Assembly (NCBI GenBank): GCA_001683735.1
Contig: LUGG01000019.1
Coordinates: 372,001-436,000, forward strand
DNA: 64,000 nucleotides
Origin: Grifola frondosa
Taxonomy: Eukaryota > Basidiomycota > Agaricomycetes > Polyporales > Grifolaceae
Direction: 5' to 3'
The notes beneath the pieces were generated by a model. It saw nothing but the letters and a program-made list of their open reading frames with translations. It was not told the origin of the DNA and did not search any database. Positions 1 through 11,577 of the stretch are shown here, piece by piece. The position numbers and the translations under genes are program-made. Every line of letters begins with the position of its first letter. The first letter of the stretch is position 1.

Positions 1-171
1 TACTTGTCGAATCAGACTCCCGATGAAGTCACGCTTATCAAGTGTTACGACTCGGAGGTGGACAGGGCGCGCTTGACGCCGCATTCTGCGTTCTTGGACG
101 CGACGAGCCCGGCGGAGGCGCCGCATAGGGAGTCCATCGAGGTGAGGGCTCTGGTGTTCGATAGCGAGTGA
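1..171 (+). CDS. CmcJ/NvfI-like oxygenase-family protein, 3' end only
   Basis: The first 171 bases are an open frame that enters from outside the window and ends in TGA. The 56 visible residues contain TPDEVTLIKCYDSE and end with RESIEVRALVFDSE. This is the typical C-terminal tail of the fungal CmcJ/NvfI (GA4 desaturase-like, 2-oxoglutarate/Fe(II) oxygenase superfamily) proteins, which often carry out oxidations in secondary metabolism. The catalytic His/Asp residues lie outside the window, so activity cannot be judged. A GTGAGG inside the tail resembles a splice donor, but the continuous reading fits the family better. Family assignment rests on the C-terminal motif only. Confidence 0.7.
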   Translation, partial: YLSNQTPDEVTLIKCYDSEVDRARLTPHSAFLDATSPAEAPHRESIEVRALVFDSE

Positions 172-372
172 AGGGTTCAGTTGTTGCCGAGAGATCGGGT
201 CCGTTGCATGATCTATGCCATGTTGTACCAATATAGTGCGAAAAGATGAGGTTCCTAGTGAGCGAATTCTTGAGACGATTGAGATGATGCATGTGTTTGT
301 ACCCAACTCTATCTCCCCAATTTTCGACTTATTTTATCGCCCTACCTGCCTGCTGAAAAAGTGCGAATTGTG

Positions 373-2231
373 TCAGTGAACCGATCTCTCCTTCTGAATC
401 TTACCAATCCATTGATCAGCCAACACCCCATCATCCTTGGACATCAGCTCCTCCCGCGCGCCTTTCTTGAGACCATGCTTTCGATCCGGTATAGGCTCAA
501 AGGCTGGTTCTAAGTATGTCAAACGTGCCATATCGTCAGCAGATGTTTCCGCATAGGCAACACCGGCACGTACATCAAGTGGATTCTTCATGTAGTCCTC
601 GCAGGAGGTCTGCCGACGACCTGGAATGGCTTCTTGAATACATGCGCCTCGTCGGTGACACCGGTGCCATTGCTGCGAGTTAGTTAGAGTAGATTATTTG
701 TGAAAAGGTAGATGAATTTTTGAGAGAGCTTAGGAAACCTTGTGACTTATATATGGAAACTGCGCATAGCAGGGAGAGATGTCATAGCGATGTCAGGTTA
801 CTTCTCTTGGAAATAGGTTAACGCCACATTACCATCTTTGGTGCAACATTCACCATATATTGGGAACGGATTGTCAATAGCAACTAATGAGATAATATGT
901 AGTGCTCAGTACTTAAGTACTATGTTTCTGAAACTAACTTTGCTTCACTTAAGGCTCTCCGCCGCTCATTCTCTGCCATGATCTCGAACATCATCTTGTC
1001 CAACCGTTCCTTATCCTCCAACCTCCAATCTCTGCCTTCCAGCATCAGGATTCCGCAGTTTGAATCCGAGCGCCCGCTTCACCTGTCCTACATACCCTAC
1101 CTCGCTCACGCCTCGGGATACCTTGTCCATGTGTTTCTGTCTCTCCGTCATTATCGCCAGAACGTGTGCAGGCGGGCCTTGCCGCTGCCTCTTGAGTGTC
1201 TTGCGGAATACCTGACCGCGCCGCTCGCGTTCGCGCTCTCGAGTCTTGTTCGCGATCTTCTCGCGTCGCGCAGCCTTGATCATCTCCAGCATTTCCGGAG
1301 AATAAGGAGTAGTGGCGCGCGCTGCATCCCGCTCAAATGTCTGACGAATATCGTACATCTGTTTGTTGATGAACTCCTCTGCATTATAGAATGAATGTAA
1401 GCGAATGACCTTTCAGAGTGATAATGGTGAAACGTCAGCACGCACCCCACTCTTTAGGAGCATCCGAGAACACGGGGTCGACCTGCACACCGTCCTGGCG
1501 GCTTTGTGTATGAGGTTTTTCTCGAACGTCTGCTCCAGCCGTAGGTCTTCCCGCCATTCGCTCAAGTCGACGTATCGTAGCTGACGTTTGGTACGCGCAC
1601 GGCGCCGTTTCAAAATCATACCTGTAACATGTACGGGCTGCGGCTTCATTCGCGGTAACGGCCTGTTATAGAGTGTGGGTCGGTGGTATGCCCCGGTCAG
1701 TATTGCGCGCCTCTTCATTTTTTCCCGCCACTCCTAACAGCATCCTGTTAGCAAATACACGCAACAAAAAAAGAAGAAGGGAACGTACAATGGCCTCTAT
1801 GAGCATCATCTTGAACTTTTCTTTATCTCGTTTAGCTTCTATCATCTTGTCGTACCGTTGCAGCACCGTTTGCAAATGTTCGTCGCCCTCTTTCGCCCTC
1901 ACAAATATGTCCCTCCACTGCGAACAGACTCAGATACAGCTTCACGGATGGCGGAGCACACCGTTTGACATCACGCACCCTCTGGGCCTTGCGCAGTGCT
2001 CGAATCGTCTCGCCATACCGCAGTAGATGCCTGTTCTCCCGGAACAGTACGCTAATCCGCCACCTAATCTTGACACCACATGAGCAGCTGAACGATGGCC
2101 TTCGTGAAAGCACCAAGGCCACAGGACATGGAGAGCGGGCGTACGTTTTCGGAAGGGGCATCGCGCAGCAGCCCGCGGTAAAGCGTCCAAAGCGTCGGGA
2201 TACGGTGTGCGGGGAGCTGTAGGACTTTCAT
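373..2231 (-). CDS. LYR-motif (Complex1_LYR) protein with long C-terminal extension
   Basis: The first exon (ATG at 2231, alternative in-frame ATG at 2261) encodes TLWTLYRGLLRD, the L-Y-R signature of the Complex1_LYR family of mitochondrial Fe-S and complex-assembly adaptors. After an intron of about 70 nt the helical domain continues (WRISVLFRENRHLLRYGET, then HLQTVLQRYDKMIEAKRD). Several further exons give a long basic, Arg/Lys-rich tail (for example MIKAARREKIANKTRERE). Classical LYRM proteins are about 80-150 residues, so this one is unusually long. Mitochondrial location and a role in assembly or in mitoribosome function are inferred from the family. The last exon, ending at 373, is joined to the previous one through a region near 610-670 where two reading frames both look protein-like, so the C-terminus is uncertain. 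Confidence 0.7.
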
Positions 2232-2651
2232 ATTATACCGCCCTGGCCTAAGTTCCGCCATGAGAGAGGAAATGCGCGCTCGGTGCGCAAGCGATGCGGG
2301 CGAGGGTACTGGTATAGAAAACATTGATGTCGTGCGGAGTGGTATGGAATAATCAAAAGGTCAAAGCCGATTTGTCGTACTCAACATTGACTGAACAAAC
2401 TGGGAACATGGATGCATAGACGTGTAGATTTAGAAGGCTGTTGCGCCAAGTACCCGCAGTCACGTGGCCGATAAGTACTCCTTTCGTGTGATTCTCGCGA
2501 GCAGGACCTGTCCCCGGACGATGGTCCTCAGGACGCGCTCCTTCCGCTTTCCGTCTCCCAAAGAAGATCGTGTCGTGGCAGTATATAAGTACAGCAGTAT
2601 CATTCAGAGTCGTGAACATTGGCACCCAACCCCTCATCGCGCACCCCCTTG
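2232..2651. other. intergenic, 420 bases
   Basis: This lies between the start of the LYR gene and the stop of the Jen1-like gene, both on the minus strand. It would hold the LYR promoter and the transporter 3' UTR. Short overlapping ORFs show no family features. No element is recognisable. Confidence 0.5.
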
Positions 2652-4981
2652 TCACACCGCCGCCTCGTCCGATGAGCTCCGCTTCTCGTCGACGACTCTC
2701 AGACTCGCAGGCCGCGATGCGCTCTCCACATAGGATTCTTCTATCTCATCGCGCCCCGCGCCCTCCTCGAAGGCAGCCTTGTGCTTCTCGAAATGCGAGC
2801 CGTGATGCCTGAGTGAGACGTTAGCATCGCTCTGGTGACTAGGGGAAAGTACGTACTCGGGCCCGATGAGAGTGACAACTAGCACGAAGGCGGCGACTAC
2901 ACCGATGAGAATGCCTTGCACCTGAGTAAACGCGCATACACGACGGTGAGCAAGCAGTTGCGATGTATGTGTATCTGCGGGCAGGCTTACCGTCGCATAG
3001 TCGGGAACGACTTTTGGTTTGCCATCAGAGCCTATGATGGTTGTATGCAAGTGCGATGCTCCAGCTGGTGACGACATGTCAGCCTCCTTCTCACAAAAAT
3101 CGCGGAACCACTCACTAGCCTCGATCTGCGCAGATGCGGACGACACCATCTGAACAAGTAGCCGCCGCGCCATCAGCATGTATATCAGTATATATGCGCC
3201 CAGAAAGAACACGTACGTTGCCCAGTTGATATGCCACACCAGGGAAGGTCGCGCGGAACGCAGGAGGCGACATCTCCGCGAGCTGGATCGGGATCTACAG
3301 GACGGCCCGAAGAATATCAGCAAAATGATCTTGTTGATTGAAAGAAGCACGAGAAGACTAACCACCCCCCATGCGCCCTGCACGCCAAATTGAATACAGA
3401 ACGCGCCTGCCGCGAGTGCGCCAAAGCCGGTGGGCAAAATCCAGAGCGGGATGAATGCTGCATTAGGATAAAAGAAATCAGGGTCGCGCGGACACGGTCT
3501 AAGAAATAGTTTACCTCCTATGAGCAGAACGAAAATCCTGAAGATTCATCGGTGAGCACATTCTTTCGTTGGTAGCCAAAGAATGTAGTGCTCACATGAT
3601 GGTCAGACGGCGGCCAATGTACTGACTCAGCCAACCAGCAATGGCACCTCCACTGTGGAAACATCTCAGTATCACAAAATTACATACCTTGTCCGAGTTG
3701 TACTCACGCAATAGCACCCTGAATGCCACGATGTGGACAATCAGGTACGTCAACGAATTAAAGGCTTGCATACTCACGCAGTTTCCGATAATAGTAGCAA
3801 CAGTCGCATTGTGGCTAGTGAAGCCCTTGGAGCTCGTTAAGTACGTGGGGTACAAATCCTACAATGCGATTGGGTTATACGTTAATCTCAACTTAAATAG
3901 ATATCGTACCTGGGATCCGTGCGACAAGAAGTTGAATCCTGAGATGGTTTGACCAGATCAGTTTCCTCCGTCTCCTCTGTGAGATTAATAATGCAAGGCA
4001 TGAACGCACCGGTCATCAATAGCACAGCATAAATACACAGCAACCAATGGCGCTTCAGCATCACCCATGTTTCATGCACGAATATCCGTGTCTTCTTGCT
4101 TGTGGAACCGCCTCGGGCACGCTCTGCCGCCTTCGCCCGGATGAAGACCTCACTCTCCGGGAGGAAAAAACGGATGACCGCCGCGAAAGCGGATATACCC
4201 GACGCAGTCCAGAACAAGCTGCGCCATGTCTCAGCGGTCTCGGGGACGAGTGTGAGGTTTATCACAGCCGCGAGTAGATATCCGACAGCATAGCCTTGTT
4301 GGAGGACGCCGCTAGCAAGCCCGCGCACCTCAACAGGAAGGTTCTCTAATGCTGTTGATGCAGCAAGGCCCCAAATACCGCCCATTGCGATACCGAAGAG
4401 GGATCGAACGCCGAGGAACTGGTGGAAGGTCTGCACGAAGCCCGATCCGAGCTCTAGGACGGCGACAAGGAGCAGATTGAAGATGAGGGGCCATTTGCGG
4501 CCATAACGATCAGAGAGGACTCCGAAGATGACCTGATGGTAAGTATGAGTTCAGATGCAGCAAAGCCGTTCAGTCTACTCACGGCGCCGGCCGAACGGAA
4601 TAGCAGTGTGAGGGTAATGGCAGTCGACTGAGAGTAAACGGTGAGCCTCCATATTCAGCGGGAAATTTTATTGGGTTCCTCACGATAGCCGTAGTCGGTT
4701 GTCCGAATTGAGTTTGAAGGCGGCTGACAGAGAGGGACACGCTGAAGAAGTCAATCGCATCGCAAGTCCAAGCCAACCATCTGTGAGCGCGGCGCCAAGG
4801 AAATCAGTGCGGGGCATAGGAAGTGCGGGGAACGATGTGGGGAAGAGGGCCAAAAAGCTCACCCGGTCCAGAAGTGACCCCATTGCACGAAGTTCAGTCC
4901 AGCGAGGACGGTGAGGAGGGGCAGACCTTCTTCGCGTTTCTCGCGACGAGGAATGAGGTTGCGCAGGAAATACGGGGCCAT
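2652..4981 (-). CDS. Jen1-type carboxylic acid transporter (MFS)
   Basis: A proton-coupled monocarboxylate (lactate/pyruvate-type) permease of the major facilitator superfamily, expected in the plasma membrane. The ATG at 4981 starts MAPYFLRNLIPRREKREE, followed by AWTCDAIDFFSVSLSV in exon 2. The middle contains VIFGVLSDRYGRKWPL (MFS loop 2-3 motif) and RSLFGIAMGGIWGLAAS. The Jen-family signature NxxSHxSQDxxPT is present as NFLSHGSQDLYPTYL, assembled across two introns (one about 67 nt ending near 3944, one near 3860-3910). Late helices include LPTGFGALAAGAFC and PIQLAEMSPPAFRATFPGVA. The tail is acidic and Ser-rich, ending at 2652. Many small introns are present. In yeasts Jen1 is repressed by glucose through Mig1, and a CreA/Mig1-type factor lies in this window. 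The exact substrate is inferred. Confidence 0.9.
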
Positions 4982-7238
4982 GATGGAAAACAGATAGGCT
5001 CAAGAGGTGAGAAGACTAGTTTTTGTTATATATGGAATCCGGCTCATCGGGCGGACTTCCCCGCGCGCCAGGATAGTTCTTGATCCCATTTCGCGTACCT
5101 GGCGTACACACTAGGCTCACGTGTTGCGGGGCTCCGCTGAGCGCCCGCATCTCAGAAAAATCTTCGGAACATCCATCATTCCATTTTCATGAAGGCTGGC
5201 CACTGCAGCTGTCCATGCCTGAAACGCCTCCGGCTCTTCACGACAATATCAGGCCTCGAGTCCTTGGCAACACATCTCCTTGTCGCAGGACCTCCGAATA
5301 TACACGGATTCTCTGCTGGACTTCACACGGATTGACTTGCTGCTCAGCCGTGTCCAACGCAACTCGTCTGAGCCATCATTGCAAGCGGTTCAGTCTCTGC
5401 TCCTCACTTCTCGGACATATCTGGGGTGTCATGCTGTTTTGATACCTGTCTCTTTCATGCCACTCCGTATGCATCAGGAACTCATCGCAGTTATTTGATG
5501 CCTATATATATTATGTTCTGACGTCTCATTTGTCATGTCAGCGCGATATCGCTTTGCGCCGGTTGAATGCTCACAGAGGTCGGCGTGCATGTCTTCCTTT
5601 CCAAGACGTTTATCCAAGTCGGTGACTTTCCAGTACGTCAGCCTTTTTCAGTCAGAGATATGTTGCTGTTCAGGTTTGGTTCGAGTGCAATGACGGCCTA
5701 GTTAGCAGATCTCAACAAGAAGTCATCATCTGATAGACTTCAGGTAGCAGAGACGAAGAATGAGACACGCGTGATGAATGGAGCGCATATACTGTCACAT
5801 GGTGTCGCGCATTTCGCAACGCCAAGTACTGTAGCGTTAGGTACTAGTATGTCTTCCTCCTCGAGCCCCTAGTAGCCCTCAAACTCTATCTGCGAGGGCA
5901 AGTGATCAACGTGCATGTATGTCCCTTTTCAACTTGTAGACTTGACTACATTTGGATGGTTTGGAGGCAATGACGGTGGCTGATCATCGATCTTTTACAT
6001 AGTCAGCCACACGACGCGGCAAGTCTTCTTAGTCTCTTCCATGTTGGCTTTTCCTCTCCCGTATGTTTTCGTCTTACCCCACAATGCCACAGCGGATGCT
6101 CCGGCCAACAGGTAAGACATGAAGTCTGAACAGCAAAGACATCAAGAAGAGTGCAACACGGTGGCGAGTCGTAATTTTCATACTATTAATCGCATACAAT
6201 CGATACATAGTTGTATGGACTGCAACCGACAGCAAAATCGCGGGATAGAACGCAGAAGGCGATTGTTCATATTTTGCAGCACACACAAGGCCAGCAATTA
6301 ATTGTCAGCCCACAGAGCTTCTGAAAAGCAAGCAACGCACTTATAGCTCCGGGTGACAGTCAACAACCAGCTGCACTACTTGCAAGCAGAAGACACCATG
6401 GGATTTGCATGAGAAGCACAAACAGAGATGTCCTGAGAGGTTGACCGGTTTATGGCGACCACTTCGGCACCTCAGTTTAAAACAAGTCAGGAGACTGTAC
6501 GATTAGTTTAGCAAGAACAAAGGTTTATGGACAACTTGAAACAGTAAATTGCCGAAGCAGTGCATTGAAGTTGGCGGCGTTGTTTGTTTTTATTAGGATC
6601 CGAAGCCTCCGCCTTCCTATTCTAGCAGGAAACACTCATCCTCTGCTATACAAATAATGCCACAAGATTGACTGGTCCGTGCGCAGAGAGGAGGATACAA
6701 AAGGGAGAGTCAGAGATCTAGAATCCTTACCACTCTGGCCTTTTGCTAAATCGAGTGTACAACTCTCGCCATTTGGCTTAGAGTGTAGCATCCAAAAAAA
6801 CGAAAATTCACACCACCATATTATGGATCCATTATTGGATCTAATTTTTGCCGCCCTTGTCCTTGTGCTCTGCTTGCAACACGGGGACGTGATGACCTTG
6901 TTGTACTGCAGCATCGACTTGTGTTGTCGGGGGATCTTTCGTTTTGCTTTTTGCTTTTCCTGTTCTTTTTGGGGTACTTTGTCATCAGTCAATTGACTGG
7001 CAGCTCAGTCTTCAAATGGATCATGGAGTGGGCTCAGCTGTCTTTTGGACTTGCTGTTGTTTGGTAACTGTGTTGGGCGATAATTATTGTCGGGTCGCCG
7101 TGATGTTCGCTTTTGTTCACCGCATATTTTGAACTTTAGTTGTATGATGAGCAATAATTTAGAGGTCCTCATCGATGTTCTGCCTCATCTGAAGCATGAA
7201 TAATGATAGGATGAAATAGGCAGAACGTATAGCATAAT
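4982..7238. other. gene-free stretch, 2.26 kb
   Basis: Between the divergent side of the transporter gene and the NAT10 3' end no open frame above about 120 codons looks like protein, and none can be extended by plausible splicing. The stretch has mixed composition with AT-rich patches (around 5500 and 6500-6850). No tRNA fold, terminal repeats or transposase similarity was recognised. It probably contains the transporter promoter and the long 3' flank of the NAT10 gene. Confidence 0.45.
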
Positions 7239-10200
7239 CTATCGCTTGCTCTTTTTCATACTTCTCCTCGACCCCTTCTTTTCCTGACCCTTCTCATCCG
7301 TTTCTCGGATAGAATCTACCTTCCTCTTTTGGCCAGCAGCGACGGTGCTCTTCACGGTGACTAGCGTTGACTTGCCCGCACCACCTGTGGCTAACTTCGT
7401 GACTTGTGCTTCCGCCATGGACCAATCTTCCGACACATCGTTAATGGCAAATCTGTTCACGAAAGAGACATTCTGATGAGCCAGTACGACAACACAGTAA
7501 TCCAAGAGCGAAGTGAAGAGCATATTAAACGAACACTTACTTGCTTAAGTCCAGCGAATCTATCATAGCACGCTGCTTTTCACGCAAGGCCTTCGTCACC
7601 TCATTACCGGCCTCCTCGAGCTCCTCCTCTAAGCTGGTTTCGACGGGCTTCCAGCTGGTGCTTGCGCCGTCCACGTCGACACGCGACATTACAGGCGGCT
7701 GCTCCGGGATCTCAGCACTAATCGCCGCTTTCTGGATGTCGAGTAGGTACTTTGTGATCTTTTTGATCACTTTTACAAACAGAGCGAGGGCCTGAGAGAC
7801 GGGAATCTGTAATTCGGTCTGAGAAATAAAGCTGAAAGTCAATAGACTGATAACGAGCCGAGCAACAATACATCTACCTCGACGTCCTCGATGGTTTTTC
7901 GCTGTGAGCCCATGGCAAGAAGGATGGAGCTCTGCACAGCGCTGAGCCGTACGTCCGTGCCTAACCGCTTCTCAAAATATAACGAAGCAACTGTAGGCAG
8001 TAGATCCATGATCACATGATAATCAAGCATGTTGTTTGCATATGAATCGAGACGTTTCAAGTCAAAGGGAGATAGAAGAATGGACAACTCGGCGGTGTCT
8101 AGTTCTAGATAGCAATGATACCTTAGATACATCATGACCCAAAGGCTATTACACGCACCTCGTGAGGGATCGTCATCCAGCCGTTTTACACCAGCATTTG
8201 CCGCTTCGAGGACGCTCAACGCGGTCACACTGCCGAAGTCCCTGAATCTGTAAGAAAGAAGTGACAAAAACCGCCGACGGAAATCTACAGCGAATTCAGA
8301 CTCTGGATAAAATTGCAGGACCGGCTTAACGAACCTTTGGCGAACTCGCCCAACCATTCCAGTTCGTTGTCCGCGGAAGAGTTCAAGCCGCGAACCATAA
8401 CACATGTATGCTCTCCGGTCAAGTCGCTTGTTGTCTGACGCAGATAGAGAGGGACATATCCCCCTCGCTTCCAAAACCTGCGCACACATCAGTTTTCCAT
8501 AAGCGGCTAGAAATTGGTCATACCTTAGTAACGGAGGCGTCAGCCCGTACGATACGCCCAGATAATCGAGAGTCTCTGGTTTTCGCTCGGTAAGCCGTTG
8601 CAGCAATGGAGGCATCTCCGTTGCGGCACGGACGGAAGGCTTGTCTGTCAAGAGTGATGTTGACTGAGATGAAACATGCGTTAAGGACATTTTCAATGAG
8701 GTGGGATCTCAGAGTTAATACGCACCTCGTCGACATTGGAGGGGTCGGGATAAGACGGCTCGGGAGCGGAAGTCTCGTCCAGGTTGAAATACTCTCCACT
8801 GTAAAAAGCGTTGAGTGCTTGGAGCGCCCTCGCGCCATAACCCATCTAACCCATATATTATTTCGACAACGAGCTGGCAACACACCGAACAATCCACTCA
8901 CATTCGCGTAGTCCGGATGTGTCGCAATCCGCACGACTCGTGCACCAGAAAGCATCGCAAACTTGCTCTCCTGGAACTGTTGCGAGATAAGCCAGGGAAT
9001 CATATCGCCGCCGGCACGGAAACCACGCGCGAGTCCATCCATGATAACTTGTTTGCTGATGTTTCCCTCCAACGCAACTTGCAGGACAACAAGAGGCTCC
9101 GGAAGATGATCTTCGTCGTCCTTGATAGGAGGAAGGAGCACGAAGAGATGATGTGCGGGTGCATCAGAGAGAAGCTGCAGATCGTTTGGCTGATTCTTGT
9201 AGTGGCTTGCAACGTAAAGCGCCATCATTCGCTGGAGGAACACTTCCGAGGCGGGGTGGTAGCTAAAAAGCGTGTCGCGCGAGACATAGAACAGCTCGCA
9301 CTTTGATGGGTGCGGACAGCTCAGGTGACTCGCCCTTGGTAGGATCGTCGCGTCCAGGCATAGCAGACTGTTCAGCCACTTCTCAACCTTGTCTCCCGCC
9401 GAGTATCGAATGGGTGTCTCGAGCTTGATCTCGCGCAACGTGCGCGCCTTGGGTGGCGCCTTAGCAATAGGCTTTTTGGAGGTAGAAGAAGATGCTACTG
9501 CTGCATCGTTGTCGGTTGAGACAGCATCCTTCGTGAGAGACGGGCGGGTGCTCTCGCGGACTGTTGAATAAGCTTGAGAGAAAGCGAGCGGCCTGTGCCC
9601 TCATATCCGTTGATGGTGGATGCCATAAACACCAGGTAAGGGCCTATCAGGTTGCGCACAAGGGGAAGGGGAATCGCAGCGGCCTCGTCAATAATGACGA
9701 GCTCTGCCTGTCCGAGTACATGAGCGTCTTGCGGGTCGATGTACTGTAGATGTTTTTCAGTATTCCAATCGGCGCAACATCACATACGAACGTACCTGAA
9801 TAGTCTGGCGGTGAGACCGGAACACATTCACTCGCACAATGGCCTTGTTGAAGTCAGGATTTGTGCTCTGCGCGATATCGTAATCAAGATGCTCCTCATA
9901 TCCAAGAGCGTCCATCCCCTTGAAGATGAACTCAAACAGTGTCTTCAAATTCTCGGGACTCGGACTGGTCACGAAAATATTTGAATATCCGTGTGCAAGT
10001 GCCGCTGCTATGGCCAGACCGAGGGCAGCAGACTTTCCTCGCCCGCGAGCAGCAGTCAGTGTTACCGTAGAGGAAAGCGTCTTTTCTGCGATAGCGTCAA
10101 CGAACGTCAAGATTGCCTGTGCTTGATCCAGCGTCTTAGCAAGCTTGATAAGCTCGCCAACTGGTTTGGTATCTGCGAGGCTGTCCTTGAGGTCCTTCAG

Positions 10201-11109
10201 TTCCGACTCCTCCTTGCTCTTTCCGCGCTTCTCCTCTATAGGCACGATGTCTTTTCCACGGGAGATTGGCAGGACGTTCAGCTCATCATCCAGAACAAGG
10301 CAATCATCACAGGAACCTAAAGACAGGATGAACCGCTCGTTGAATCGCGCGACGACAGAGTCATGTGCCGATGTCCGATAGCGTGCATGCACATCCTTGA
10401 AGAAATTAGCACACTCTCGAATACGACAACGATTTCAGACGAAGTTTGACAAACCATTGTCATCGTATACAATTGTCTAAGTGAACGCATAGTCTTGAGC
10501 ATTATTACGACAAGGCCGCCGCCTTCAACAGTCTCAATGGTGCGTGCCAAAAGGTTGGGTGTGATTGCCTCAAAATCCTGCAGCACGCACATGCCGAACG
10601 TCTGACCTAGAATTTTGTCCGATTCTTTGTAGTAACTGTGAAGATATTAGATGTGGAAGGGACGCATCAGCGCGCTTGACGTACGTATAGCGGATATCTG
10701 TCACTGTGATAAAAATCTCGAATGGATCTTGCTCATTGGGCTCTCTGACACCGCGTTTGACATCTCTTTTGATTTTCGCTTCGCGCTTCTTGCGATGGCT
10801 ATAATGAAGAGATTACTATATCGAGAACCTCCCTCAGATCAATTCAAAAAATTTTCGTACCTTGTGAAGCCCAGTTCCTTCTTGTAACACCAAAGAACTG
10901 ACGGCCGAGCAGAGACGCGGGCTTGGGATAGCAAGAAGTGCAAGTTGACGACCTGCAGTGCTCAGTTCGTTCAACGAAGCGCATATAGTCTCGTTGATAC
11001 ACACCTGATCTTTCCCTTTGTCTCCCACTAGAACAATAAAAGACCGATGATTTAATTTGACATTGTTGTTAATCAAGAAGGGAATGCGAGGGTCGAGCTG
11101 TTTGCGCAT
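7239..11109 (-). CDS. KRE33: RNA cytidine acetyltransferase (Kre33/NAT10)
   Basis: A nucleolar ATP-dependent enzyme that makes N4-acetylcytidine in 18S rRNA and, with Tan1, in tRNAs, and is needed for small-subunit maturation. The ATG at 11109 starts MRKQLDPRIPFLINNNVKLN, the universal N-terminus of the family. Domains in order: TmcA_N (SFIVLVGDKGKDQ), the helicase with Walker A as TAARGRGKSAALGLA (about 10,020-10,060), ASTINGYEGTGRSLSLKLIQ, the GNAT acetyltransferase (SGARVVRIATHPDY, then MGYGARALQ after an intron near 8850-8915), and a basic nucleolar C-terminus ending at 7239. Expected length is about 1,030 residues. Near 9558 one C is apparently missing (TCCC read as TCC), breaking the frame after LKLIQQ. 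All other exons are intact, so this is likely a sequence error. Confidence 0.95.
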
Positions 11110-11577
11110 GAGTACCGATCGTAGGAGGACTAACCAGCCGGAGTTCCGAGAGTAAAACTGAGATAATCAGCGTGTAATAGATCGCCGACGCAAGTTTTTA
11201 TGAAGGTGAGACGGTCGGTTGGCGAGTCGACGAGAGTATTACTGAGGAAGGAAAAGTTTTGACCGTGTGCAGCGTGCGCAACGAGGGATATAGTAGGACC
11301 TAGACTTATCCCAACAAAGTTAAAGCCTCAATGGTATTCGACAAGACAGCATACGACATACTCACTTCGGTCGTGAATTCTCCAGCTACAGGATTGAGTG
11401 CAAGGTGCCCTGCGGCCTGGCGCAGTAGTAGTACTGTGTGACAGATTCTACGAATGTCACAATCACGTGATTACATCACACCGAATTACCCATTCCGTTC
11501 ACGGCCCACGCGTGGTGGACTGCACTTTGCCACCTGGACTGTCCGAGTCTCAATTCTCGTTAAACTAGCATTGCACC
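11110..11577. promoter_or_regulatory. shared divergent promoter region, NAT10 and dynactin p62
   Basis: 468 bases separate the start codons of the two divergent genes, so the promoters must overlap here. No TATA box is clear. Some of this may hold 5' UTR introns. Role inferred from gene layout. Confidence 0.5.
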
